From Metopolophium dirhodum (taxonomy: Eukaryota > Arthropoda > Insecta > Hemiptera > Aphididae): a stretch of DNA of 64,000 nt. Positions 37,359 through 49,200 of the stretch are shown one piece after another. Numbering within the stretch: position 1 is the stretch's first letter; each line of letters opens with the position of its first letter. The notes under the pieces were generated by a model. It saw nothing but the letters and a program-made list of their open reading frames with translations. It did not search any database and was not told the origin of the DNA. The position numbers were made by a program, and so were the translations under genes. The stretch spans positions 60,124,270 through 60,188,269 of the forward strand of contig NC_083560.1 of the NCBI RefSeq assembly GCF_019925205.1. Direction: 5' to 3'.

Positions 37359-39154
37359 TTATTAATTTGTTTATAACACATCGATCTGAAATTTTTAACA
37401 AATTATGAGTTGTATCAGAAAGTATAATATATTTAGTTGTTGATGTCTTTATTTTAAAATTAACATTTACATATATAATTATAAAACATACCAATGAGTA
37501 TAATTATTTGAAACCATTATGCCAGGTTACATGAACTATGACTAATCATTAATTATTGAATCAATAGTAAGATAACGGTATCTTAAACATGATTTAGTAA
37601 ATCATGAGTGGTCCATTAAATTAATTCATTTTTCATGCAAGTTGGCATAAGTTTCTTACTAATTTTTTATCTTTTTGCTAATTTATATTTTAAAGTTTAA
37701 ACTGCTAAAAGTTTTTGAATATAATAGTTAGGAAAATGTAAGAAATCTAAGCTATCCCCTGTTTTAACCAAATCAATAAACATTTTTCTTAGGAGCCATT
37801 ATGCTCCAAACATAGTAGATAACAGTGGTGGTATTGGGGGGATATAGCGTTTAGTCACTAGTTTTTTTTTTTATATTGTGCTGTAAATTTACGATAATAT
37901 TTGGGTATACAACATCTATTAGAATTTTCAGTGACTAAAACAAAATATTCAATAATTATTATAAGTAATTTTTAATTTTCATATATCAGGTGATTATCTT
38001 CCTTAGATGTTTTCGTGATTTTTGTTTGGAAAAGTACTGCAGTAAATATCCACTAAAGACTTATCCTCAAAAATATTAAATATTTAAATTTGATAGTCAT
38101 AATAAGTGTTACAAAAAAATTATTATATTGAGCAAAGCGATAAACATTTTTTTTTACTTAACATGGTTCACTGCAGATGAACATCAAATAATGTAATTTA
38201 ATATCGTTTGTATACGATTAATGATGTAACTGAATAATTGATGTCATGTACCTTATTGTTAAATGCCCTTCAATTAGGTTAGAATTATGATTAAATTGTT
38301 CGTTTTTGGTTTGTTTCTTATAAATATTATTTCATAAGTACATACAAGTTGTACGTTGATATTTTAAAGAATTTGATTGAAAACCTAAATTTTTTTAGCA
38401 TTACAACAAATATACTCAAATATGATATGCAGTGAATATGTTAATAACAATGTTTTAACTTTTTACTATTGTGGATTTACTTATATGCATGAAAAAGGTA
38501 TAATCACAAATATGTTTAGCAATACTTCACTGGTATGAAGTATAGCAAATATAGTTACTTATATAACATAAATATATTACTTTTAAATATATTATCACAC
38601 ATAAATGTATTAAATAATATAATATAAACTTAAAATAAACTATACATTTAAAAACATGTTGTTATTTACTTAAACAGTTTTTTATTAATGGTATCAATTT
38701 CCCTCTGTGATATTCTAATTAAATGTTTATTTTTTAAATATACTCAATTATCATTATTTGTACTAGCTCTAATAATACAATTTACTATATTATCTACTAT
38801 ACTTAATTCCATTTAAGATTGCCCAATTTTATGCATATTCTGACAAAGCCGCCGGAACATTCGGATCCTCTTAGTCTGTTCCACCACCGTCTATATAGGA
38901 GAGGCTGCGTGGCGGCGATTGGTTTTTGTTGGTCGAGTGGGTAAATTTAAATGGAATAGTGTATAAAGATTATAGTATATAGTATAAGTATATAGAGTTT
39001 AGTTTCTTTTGAATATGTAACCACAGTGTAATTACTAATCTAAATATTGGATGGTACCCATTGGTTGTTGTTAATTTTAAATAAACTGTAAATATACAAT
39101 TCTAAGTGAGAGCAATTGATTCATGTCCAAAATGTAGTATACTAAAATACTTAA
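37359..39154. other. Intergenic between convergent ATE1 and ECH1
   Basis: Contains the two 3' UTRs and one MITE (38806-38957). Around 38100-38150 the motif ATTGAGCAAAGCGATAAAC may be a remnant of the dispersed repeat. Otherwise it is featureless A/T sequence. Confidence 0.4.
38806..38957. mobile_element. ~150-bp MITE
   Basis: Ends ATTCCATTTAAGATTGCCC and the inverse of the right end, ATTCCATTTAAATTTACCC, form about 19-bp terminal inverted repeats. The core is GC-rich compared with its surroundings (GCCGCCGGAACATTCGG and TGCGTGGCGGCG). It is non-coding. Confidence 0.7.
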
Positions 39155-42100
39155 TTATAGTTTTGAAAATATTGGGTTTTTATCCTTTGTAGCAACAGCC
39201 ATTGAGGCTTTAATGAAATCTTCACTTTGTAATAATGTTTGATTCCAGTCTGCCTGTAAATTAAATATTATTTTTTAGTTTTTTTTGCTTATAAATCATA
39301 TAATGTGTGAATACACTTCATACTTTGTTACATCTTAATTCCTGACAAGTTATTTGATGCCATAGGACTCAATAAAATTATTTAATTAATTCATTTAAAA
39401 TATTTGATAGTCTACCGTCAAACTCGAATTTACAAATGTCATATAATAGGAATTTAATAATATTATTTATTTATATAAATATAAATATATATTGTTTTTA
39501 ATAAAACAGCGTAAACAGTAAAAGTACTTATGACAGTCTAATAATATATAATTAATTAAATTTAAATTTAAATATAAGTAATTTTAAATCATTTTAATGT
39601 ATTTAACATGTTAAAAGTGTCATTAACTTTATTTTTATAAGCTTTTATTTAAAAACCAGAGCAATCAGTTACTATTGTTTACTTTTAATACTTATTAACT
39701 TACAATATGATCCAATCCTTCTTGGACGGTATGATCTCGTGAATAAATTATGCTTCTTTTAGTCATTTGGACTCCTACAGGACTTTTGCTGGCTATGTTC
39801 GAAGCAATGTTCATAACATTTTCTAACATACTAAAAATTAATATTTAAATAAGTACAACTATAATATTATTGTAGTAGTAGAATTATGGTAACATAAATT
39901 TATTAGGAATATAAAAATAAATTAGTATGAAAAACTATTAAATAAAAACCAAATTCAATCAGTAAAATACTTGTAACAATAAGCTTATAAAGACTAATAT
40001 TTAATATTCACAGATATATCATCAAAATTACCTTTCTTTAGTGTCATAAACTTGAGTCACAAAACCAATACTTTTGGCTTCTTTAGAGTGAAATTTACGA
40101 GCAGTAAATGCTAATTCATTGAATGTACTCATACTTCCAATACTTTTTTGCATCCTTTGCAGTGTACCAACATCTGCTGCCATTCCTAATTAAATAAACA
40201 TAAAGGTATTAAAAAATATTTAATTTGCCTAAATTATATGTTCTTAACTTAAAATTGTTGATAAACTTTAATAAAACAAAAAAAATAATCTAGCAATTAA
40301 AAAACATAATGTAGCATTAACAATAATATTATTATAATATAATATTCCAAAGTTTAACAAACCAATTTCGGTTTCTTTAAGTTGAAACCAAGCATCATCT
40401 GTGCAATATCGTATATCTGTAGCTGAAACTAGATCAACTCCACCACCAATACATCCATTATGAATAGCAGTCAACACAGGTTTATCACACTGACAAATTA
40501 AAGTACAATTTGTTAAATTAAAATTTGAATGCTGACAAATGGTAATTGTATAAAATAGATGTTTGCTCAATATTAGGTTTATACAATATATTCAAAATAA
40601 ATAAATTAGTTGTTTATTTTTAACAGTGTTTTTGAGAATAGTTATGTTAATAAAATATAATAATACTTTTTCAATAGCGGTGAGACAATCTTGATATGTC
40701 TTAATAAAACACCGTAAAACTTTTGATTTTCTTGCAATGTCATCATGATTTGCAACCTCTTGGCCAAGATTCATTAGGTCAAATAAATCAATACCTATTA
40801 AGAAAAAAAAATAAAATATAATAATTATGCTTAGACCTTCTCAACACAATTTGTTATATTATTGAATACCTAATGATAATAAATACAGGTAAATCTTTTT
40901 TTATCAAAACATAAAGATTATCAATTGAATTTTGAATAAAATACTACTCTGATCAGCGAGAGAATACTCCGATTCTACATATCCTCACACGACACTTGTT
41001 CCGCTATGATAGCGTATTGCATGAGGATTTGCAGAACCTAATTTCCTTAGGCCACAGCATGTTCTTTTGCTGGACTGAGTAGTAGTCTGATACATAATTA
41101 TATTATTAGTATGCAACATAATATTTAAACTGTACCTGAAGTGAAATATTTTCCATTAGCTGAAAGAACAATTACCCGGCAATCCGTGTTCTCATTTAAT
41201 TCATTAAAACATTTTCCTATTTCCCTAAAAAAAAATGTATAACATTGTTCACATGATACACTTTAATTGTTTCTTAAAAGTGTCATTAGTTATCTCACTA
41301 AACCTAATGACCACAAATTATTTTATATTTTTATGTACCACCTACAGCATAAAAATATTTCCTAACTGGTAAAAATATTTTCAGGAAAATAATATAGTTG
41401 TCAAAATATTTTAAAAAGTTGCGTAAATAATTAGGTAATATTTTAGTTATATTCTTTCCAAGAAGTTCATATTTTTGAAATTATTTTATGAAAAACATTT
41501 ACAAAACATTTTAATCATGTATTTGCAAAAATATTAAGTCAACATTTCTATGCAATCATATACTATAGTACAATATTTTGTTATAATAAGAAGAAAATAT
41601 TTATAAAATATTATTAATCAAATATTTATTATTTAAGCTCTTTAAAATATTCATAAAATATTATTATCTCCCAAACGCTGTGTGAGTATAGCTATGTACT
41701 AGTTGATTTCTGCATTGATTTTTAAGTACACATAACTTTAGAAATTAGGTATTAAAAACTATTATTTATTCTATAGATCATTGTCTACATTACCTAGGTG
41801 GCTAGTTATATAAAATATATTTAAATTATAGTAGGTAGGTAGTTATAGTTCTACTAAGTAGAAAACATGCACTTATTTAGGTCATGATTAGTGTTCGACC
41901 CAGTTTGCACTCTAGTCATAATTATAAAGGAATAATAATAATTATATTAATAATAATAAAAATTTAAATTCAAATTACTAACAACCCTAACTATACAGGT
42001 AATGACTAATGACTATCAAACTTTGTGGGTCTCAATCAACGTCAATTTAAATTAAAGGAAAAAATAACTACTAATAACAGTGGACTCTAAATCTGTTTTA

Positions 42101-42494
42101 ATTTATTTGGGTCTTGTAGAATGTCATAGGAGAATTAAATTGGAACTTCTAAAGGGAAGTTTTTAGCGGCTCTTTGGCTCCATAGATGGTTTTAAATATC
42201 AATCACAGAATATGTGTACAAATTTTAAAATATTACTTACAGCCACATCGTTTTGTTCATTGCATTAGCTTTTTCTGGTCTATTTATTTGGACACTAAAA
42301 ACAAATTCTTTAGAATTTTCAATTTTTAGTGTATGATATTGAGACATTGCACTAATTTTTGATATATCTAAAAAATATCAATACAAAAAATACATTAATT
42401 AGTTTGTTCTTATCGAATAGGTATTAATACAAATTTTATATTTACTTCGAAAAAATAAAATTCCTTTTTGGAAACTAGAGATTCCTAAAAACAT
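39155..42494 (-). CDS. Ech1: Delta(3,5)-Delta(2,4)-dienoyl-CoA isomerase (ECH1)
   Basis: Eight minus-strand exons: 42446-42494, 42241-42367, 41136-41224, 40667-40794, 40363-40489, 40032-40185, 39704-39830 and 39155-39253. Together they are 900 nt, giving 299 aa. ECH1 isomerises 3,5-dienoyl-CoA to 2,4-dienoyl-CoA in beta-oxidation of odd-position unsaturated fatty acids. It has a crotonase fold: VQINRPEKANAMNKTMW, NGKYFTSGIDLFDLMNLG, and KPVLTAIHNGCIGGGVDLVS, followed by DIRYCTDDAWFQLKETEIG and MAADVGTLQRM. The three catalytic acids of the rat enzyme (Asp176, Glu196, Asp204) are matched by the D of GGGVD, the E of QLKE and the D of AADVG. The N-terminus MFLGISSFQKGILFFRNISK is basic and free of acidic residues, like a mitochondrial presequence. 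The C-terminus is FSKL, a PTS1 peroxisomal signal. Dual targeting is known for mammalian ECH1. Confidence 0.96.
40943..41092. other. GC-balanced, foldable segment in an ECH1 intron
   Basis: This 150-bp stretch stands out from the AT-rich intron. Complementary segments nest. The outer pair is ACTACTC (about 40943) with GAGTAGT (about 41077). Inner pairs are ATCCTCA with TGAGGAT enclosing CGCTAT/ATAGCG, then CCTAA/TTAGG, then CAGCA/TGCTG. It could be a small structured RNA or a MITE. No C/D or H/ACA boxes are convincingly placed and no family is recognised. Confidence 0.35.
41225..42240. other. ECH1 intron 2, AT-rich, nothing recognised
   Basis: About 1 kb of A/T-rich intron with many AAAATATTT motifs. 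No exon or repeat end is supported. Confidence 0.4.
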
Positions 42495-43020
42495 GGTAAA
42501 TTATATGAACAACGCGTAAATAATATTGTGTAAGTAAATATTAGTAATGGATTTTACTTTTGTTTATGTTTTATTTAACTCAATACCAGACAATTTGTTA
42601 AAATATCGTTAATCGTAATGTTTTAAGTATAATATTGCAAAGGTGATATGTGATAACTAGTAATAGGTACCACGGAATTCAAATTGTAAAATTGGTGATT
42701 TGAACGTTTAAACCAAAATAAATAGCAAATACAACAAAATAGGTAGACGATGTTTTATAGTATTTAGATAATAAATAATAATATGCATCCAATGATTGGA
42801 CTACAATTTAAAACTTTCACTTTTCTCTCGGAATTAAGATCATGACATTGTGGGACAAATAATCTCAAGCACAAAAGAAATACAATGTATTCAAATTGTT
42901 ATATAGTAATCACGACTTTAGATACTATTATCTACAAACGTGATAATGATATCAATCGTAGAAATAAAAATATATTAAAATGAAATATAGTAATATTATT
43001 AGTAAATAATTAATATTTAA

Positions 43021-43947
43021 TAGGACCCCGGAACTCGATGACCTAAAACTATTTAAAAAATGCACTAAAAAAAAATGTTAGTATGACTTACAAACATCAA
43101 AAAATGACCACAAAAATACCAAAAATTACTTTATAATTTATAATCATTAATGAATAATGACTTAACATTTTTAAAAAATTTCGTTTTCAATATTATAATA
43201 AGGTTACATAATGGTTATAAATTTATAATTATTATTAATTTTATTTTTATACATTAAATATGTTTTTATTACTTAAACAATTTAAATTGAATTTATTTTA
43301 ATACTTTTGAACAATAAATGTGTTACACTGAATAATGAAAGTGTGTTCAATATTTTCAAATAAAAAAGATTGGCGATTGTTCGATAATAAAGTTTTGTAG
43401 GTTGAAAAACTTCTTTCGACTTCCACAGATGTGATATCATCTGTATTCAAATCTTCTGGCAATCCTTATTTTGTCACTTCTTGTCCTTTGAATATTTTTG
43501 AAATAATCTGCATTGTTTTATAACCACTATTTTTTTCTAAAACAGTTTTATATTTATGTTGAATTTTGCACCTAACTCTATAATTGCGATAATGCAGGGG
43601 AGACGGCAGGTACTTCAAAATAATACACGTGTGTACCGGGCCTAAAATAGTATTGCCAATAGTTTATTAAATAATAGTAGATCATGACAACAAACGATAA
43701 AGATAATAAACTGAATGTTTTACAATAAAATGTAACTTTCAACAAGAAAGATGCAAATATATAAAAAAAAAGTACAAAAATGAATAAAATGCACTAAATA
43801 ATGACCGTAAAGCATAAAATTCCCTAAAAATGCAAAAATGCAAAATACAAATTGTATTATTAAACTCTATATTCCATGAATAAATTTTTTTTCGAAATGT
43901 AGGCATTAAAAAAAAAAATAGGCAAATGCATCAAATTCCGGGCCCTA
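43021..43947 (-). mobile_element. Decayed hAT element between ECH1 and MPND
   Basis: Terminal inverted repeats are TAGGACCCCGGAACTCGATG on the left and, inverted, TAGGGCCCGGAATTTGATGC on the right. On the minus strand at about 43290-43440 an open stretch reads SVEVERSFSTYKTLLSNN then SFLFENIEHTFIIQCNTFI. This is the hAT C-terminal dimerisation motif, followed by a stop. The rest of the transposase is lost. An 8-bp duplication is not clear (both flanks contain TAATA). Confidence 0.78.
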
Positions 43948-44261
43948 ATAACCATAATATTATATTTAATTCGTATATATTATCTATAATATAAGAAAGT
44001 GATGAAATTATTTAACGCGTTGGCCCTATCTTTCTCTCTCACCAATGGACAATGACATTTTGCATAAGAGTTGAAGAGAGAGACAACGCTAGAATGCATT
44101 TTATATACATTTCTTTGTATTTCAAGTTCCAAACAAACGGCTCTACAATAAAAACAGTATTTTCACAGCAGCTTTCTATGATTATAGTTGCTATAATCAT
44201 AGACTTATAGAAATAGATGGAACATTAGGTATGATAACGCATGCAATGGCGAAGCTTGTTA
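43948..44261. other. Intergenic spacer with a perfect hairpin at 44.17 kb
   Basis: At about 44174-44200 CTATGATTATAG, a TTG loop and CTATAATCATAG form a perfect 12-bp-arm hairpin without flanking duplication. No gene is seen. Confidence 0.4.
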
Positions 44262-44314
44262 CGAGGATCCACAGACATCTATATAGTTAGTATATAGATA
44301 TCTGTGCGAGGATC
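44262..44314. repeat. 37-bp palindrome between 8-bp direct repeats
   Basis: CGAGGATC is duplicated exactly at 44262-44269 and 44307-44314. The 37 bp between (44270-44306) has arms CACAGACATCTATATA and, inverted, CACAGATATCTATATA, with a five-base centre. It has CA...TG ends, as in the 7.2-kb case, and shares the CTATATAGTTA core with the 29.76-kb palindrome. Confidence 0.85.
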
Positions 44315-44488
44315 AGTCGCTATTAAAGCCATAGACAAGTAAGTATACCTTCTAGTATACCAATTTAGTAAATAATGAAGCAGCAGCTGTCATTTTCTGC
44401 GAAAAGTTGTCATTAAGATACTTTTTAGACATACGTTCTGCTACCTGTAGTTGCCGCTTAAATAATTGTTTTTTGGCTCCCTGTTTTT

Positions 44489-45564
44489 AGATTCTGAGCA
44501 AAGCGATGAATGTATTGATTTTATAATGATGTGTGCTTTTTTTTAAATTTTTTTATTTTTGTGCCATCGCCTTTTAGGACAGTAAAAATGCTTGGATTTT
44601 CTTCAACAGTAATTTTTCTGATAGGAAAGTGAATCTAGTTGGTACTTTGGGGGGTCAAAAGTAAAAATTTCCCAGTAGTTTTCTAAAGTGACGTGAAAAC
44701 AAAAGAAAAATTAAGGAAAAAACGGGAATTTTTACGCAAAATCTGTTTTCGAGAACATCGATTTTGGTTTTTGGTGTAACTCTAAAACAAATGAACGTAT
44801 ATACATGAAAATTTCACTGGTTGTTTATATTTGCATTTTCTATACACCATAACATTTAAAAAATATTTTGATTTGTTTTGAACTGTTTAGGAACATTTTC
44901 AGTTTCCAATTTTATTAGTATTTTTTTCTATGGATGTCAATAAAACATTATTTGTTGGGTAAAAAAGCTTGACAATTTATTACAAGGCTCCTACTAAATT
45001 GTTAGAATGATATTTGAAAAATATTAAAAATCCTTAGTCACAGTTTTTGTTTATAAGCATTTAAAGTTCAAATATTGACAAAATACGGAAAAATCGCGAA
45101 AATTAGCAAATTATTTTGAGTTGAGAATTCATAAAAATGTTTCTTTTTAAATCTAAGATTTGAAAATGTAATACAAGATTATCCATAAGTTTATCTACCT
45201 TTATAAAAAAAAATGTCTACAAGAAATTCAAATTAAATTTTTATGAGCGTTTGAAATTCATATTTTTACAATATTTGATATTCACTCGATTTCTCATGTA
45301 ACGATTTCCTTATTTTGTTGTAATTAAAATACGTATGACTTTAGATACTCGAAAATTTCACTAAATGTTTATATTAGCATTTTATATACACGATAAATTT
45401 TTGAAAATATTTGGACTCTTTTTGAACTGTTTACGGACATTGTCAGTTTTCAATGTTTTTAGTTTTTTTTTCTATAAATATCATTGAATTCAAATTTAAC
45501 ATCATCCATTACAGTGACCCACTTGTAACCTACTGTACAGCAGAGCGACATCCACTTACCCACC
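44489..45564 (-). repeat. Copy D of the dispersed repeat
   Basis: Reverse orientation, from AGATTCTGAGCAAAGCGATG to CATCCACTTACCCACC. The left-end region is deleted so that the ATATCATTGAATTCAAAT hairpin half joins directly to internal sequence. It is intergenic, in the divergent ECH1-MPND spacer. Confidence 0.85.
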
Positions 45565-45839
45565 TAAAAAAAAATCGAACTATCAGGTTACTGACTACAT
45601 CACCACCTTGTATCCCAAAACAATTTAAGATTACCTCAATTACCTACTGAAAATGTACATAATATAACGTATATTATAGGTTTGAAATCTTAATTTTGCA
45701 GTCAATAATCCTGCGTTGTCTGAGCGGAGTACCGGACCGTTTGATACCATTAAGTTTAAGGCATTGTTACCCATTATTTTTTACTATTATGATTATTAAT
45801 TATTATTATTTATTAATTATTACTATTATCTTAACATTC

Positions 45840-46287
45840 TTAACAGTACGCTTCGTCTTGCGCGTCAGTAAGTTACGATCGAAGACGGCGCGCGGCGATT
45901 GCAGTGCAGCGGTGGTTGTGTACTTGACGTGACTGGCGGTGGTGTAATATTGATAAGACGGTCGCTGATAATTGTTATGTGCGCATCTATTATCAATATT
46001 ATCATTAAATTATTCCAATCATTTAAATTTGAATTTTTTCGCGGATAATTTACGTAACGTCTACGGGTCCCCGGTCGCGCGTCGCGGTCTCCGTTTCCGG
46101 TAAGTACGAATTCGATTTTTCGCTGTTGGCGTCACGAACAGCGGTCCGCTACGTTCGTACGCCGATGCAGTCTTTGTCTCGATCTTTGTCACTGCTGTCG
46201 TCGCGGCCTTTGCAGTCACTAGACCGACCTGACTTGACGACGACACTCGTCTTTCTATATATTTTATTCTCACATGTGCCTATCCAG
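45840..46287 (+). promoter_or_regulatory. MPND promoter, 5' UTR exon and 5' UTR intron
   Basis: A CpG-dense stretch begins at about 45845 (TACGCTTCGTCTTGCGCGTC). A consensus donor GTAAGT at 46100 (TTTCCG/GTAAGT) and an acceptor CCTATCCAG ending at 46287 define a probable 188-nt intron ending immediately before the start ATG. The transcription start is not fixed. The intron frame is open and in phase with MPND, so an intron-retaining transcript could add N-terminal residues (inference). Confidence 0.5.
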
Positions 46288-49200
46288 ATGGTGAACGGCT
46301 GCGAGATGAACGGGACGGCCGTGGTGGACTCGGATGTGACGGTAGGACCGTCAACGTCGTCCGCTAGGTCCAATAAGCGTCGCGTACGTGGCACCACCAG
46401 CCGCACTGTCACCTTGCAAATGCTGTTGGAGACAAACATACTCGAGCCTGGAAACTCTGTCTTGTCACTCGAGTACATGGTACATGGAACAATCGTTGCC
46501 ATCCGTCACCCTGTTGAGCCCTGTGCGCTTGCTCATAGTTGATCTGCATGGTTTTTATTTTCATTTTCTTTCGTATTCGTCCATTTGATTACGGTTAATA
46601 ACATTGCGTGTAACACCTGTCTGCAATAGCTTGTGATTATGATGATTCAATAGAGTATGTTGTGTTTGTGCTGTATTGTTATTTTATTTATTTTCTTTTT
46701 CTTTAGCACAAGTTTGAACTTAAAGATGACATATCGATTATGCATAGTAATTATGTACTTGTTGTTGACAGAAATATATTCTCTGTTGTGCTTTCATTCA
46801 ATAAATTTTTTTTATTTTTATATTTGAGCTTATTATTGCTGTGTGAGTAAACTGTCAAACGGATTGAATATTTTTATTCCTGTTTTGAAATTGTGTTGAA
46901 AAGTTATTTGATTTAAGGATATATTAAAACAAGAAGTAAGAATTAAATGTAAGTTATGACTTTTTTTTTGTTTTAAAATTAATTTAAATCATAATTTTTT
47001 ACAGAAATTTTAGTTTAGGTATATAATTTTGAAACTATCTAATTAATTTTTTTTCTTAGGGTCAGCGATTTATGGGAGATTTATTACCAGATGGTAAAAT
47101 CCGATCAGTTGAGACATTAAATGAATTCGCATCTCCTAGTGCATGGGCCTATAATTGTAAAAGTATAATTAACAAAATAAAAAAAGCTGGCTGTGGTTGG
47201 TCATCAGTAAGTACAATTCATAATAAATACATTAAATATAGGTACATTCCTTAAAATCTAATAAAAATCTTTCTCACCTAAGTGGTTAAAATTAATTATA
47301 CTATATTGTTCACTAAGTTTTTAGTATTTTTATTTTCATACTTATTAAGAAATTATTGCTTTACCTGATTTATATGCATTTAACAGATATAATACAATTC
47401 ATTTTATTTTTTTCTATTTTAAAAGTAATATATATTATTATGATATAGATATACATACATTTCAAATTATTTGAGCAACTTTGATAAAAAAGTTATTTAT
47501 TAATCAACTATGCGATTATTCAATTCGGGTTTTTATACACTGTTAATAGTTATTAATTTCCCTGCATTTAAATCTTTTAAAAGTTTTTTGATCAGACATC
47601 AGTTTATTAATTTACTTTGAATTCATTGTTTGTGAAAATATATTAAACTGTATATTAAATTTATCTTCATTATGACGAACCTTTTTAATAGCTTAGATTT
47701 AATTCAACCATAATAGTACTGAATTTCCATTATTAGAATAGAATTTATATTAGTTATTTAGGAAACAAATACTGAAATATGAGTATCTATAAGATGAATA
47801 TTGTGTAGATTTTAGCCTGTTGGGATAATGTAATTTATAGATATTAATTTCAAAGTATGGGTATTTACAAAACACTATGTCTATACTCTATAGTCTATAG
47901 TCATTAGGGGAGTAGGAGGGTGGGTGGATGAGACCATAATGTCATACTTTCCATTGCAATAAATATATTCAACTAAATAGGTATCTTGTGTCTAATACTA
48001 TAAAAATCAATGGTACTAAATTATAGTAACTTGATACTTTTTTTGTTGTTTATCATGTTATCCATTTAGTTACATCTGCTTCATTGTTAATAACAATGAA
48101 GTATGTTCTATAAAGTATAACAGTTTGTTATACAATACAGTTTTAATTGTCAGTATGAAATAGCCACACAAAATAAATAAATATATTGCCAGTTGCTTTT
48201 AGGAGTTCTCTATTGTGTTTACTTTAGTGAGAAACAGTTTTAAGACATAATGGTGTCCTCCCTAAATAAATTGCATTATTTGGTAAGAATACTATCTAAT
48301 AAATTGCTGTAATGCTATGGTTGCATATAAAACTATTTTAGCATTAAAAAATTTAATATTTTACTAAGGCTGGGATTTTGATACACTTTGCATTGTTTTT
48401 GAATCTAGCAACATGATGCTCGTTTTATTACATACACGTTTCATGTACAGTAGAACCTCGATTATCCAAACTAATTGGGACCGCACCTCTTTCGGATACA
48501 CAAAAGTTAGGATACTGGAAATTGTTTAAAAAACAATATAATAACAAGTATTATATAAATAAATACTTTTTTTATTATTCCCATAACAATTTAATTAAGA
48601 CACATGTTAATATATACAATTTCATTTATCTTATCCTTGTAAAATGTTAGTAAAATACAATATTGTAGTTACAAGCCTGCAACAATCATTAGATGTATTG
48701 AAGAAACTCTAAGTGCGTAGCCAGAATTATTTGATGGGGTTGGGGGAGGGTTGTTTTAATACCCAAAATATCCCCTAAAAGATGCCCCTGGACTTTATCC
48801 CCAAAAATCTATCGCAATCCACATGGTTTATTTACATTTAGCAAGGTTAAAAATTAGTTCTAAAAACAAAATTTGATTACTATTATGATAACTTATTACT
48901 TTATTCATTTATAAATTCAATGAATATAATATTGGTATATAATGAATACATTTCTCAGAATCTATATAATTCATATAACTTCTCGCAACTCACCAAAAAT
49001 TGACTCATAACCTACCAATAATTGACTCACAACTCACCAGTGTGGCACGATCCACAGTTTGAGAAACGCTGCCGTATACAACAGCTTATAAGTCAATTAT
49101 TTAACTATTAAATAATTAAAAACATTACTTTTTAGTATTCACACTACAAATTAAATGTAGAGGTAATACAGTAATTTTATTTCATTAAATTATCAAGCTA

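Noticed and set aside
45453..45650. 65-codon frame
   Set aside because: It lies mostly in the end of dispersed repeat copy D and is non-coding.
46149..46502. Minus-strand 117-codon frame over MPND exon 1
   Set aside because: It is a shadow of the plus-strand coding exon, with no family resemblance.
48098..48120. Perfect short palindrome CTTCATTGTTA / TAACAATGAAG
   Set aside because: It has no flanking direct repeat and is AT-rich, so it was not counted with the short palindromic insertions.
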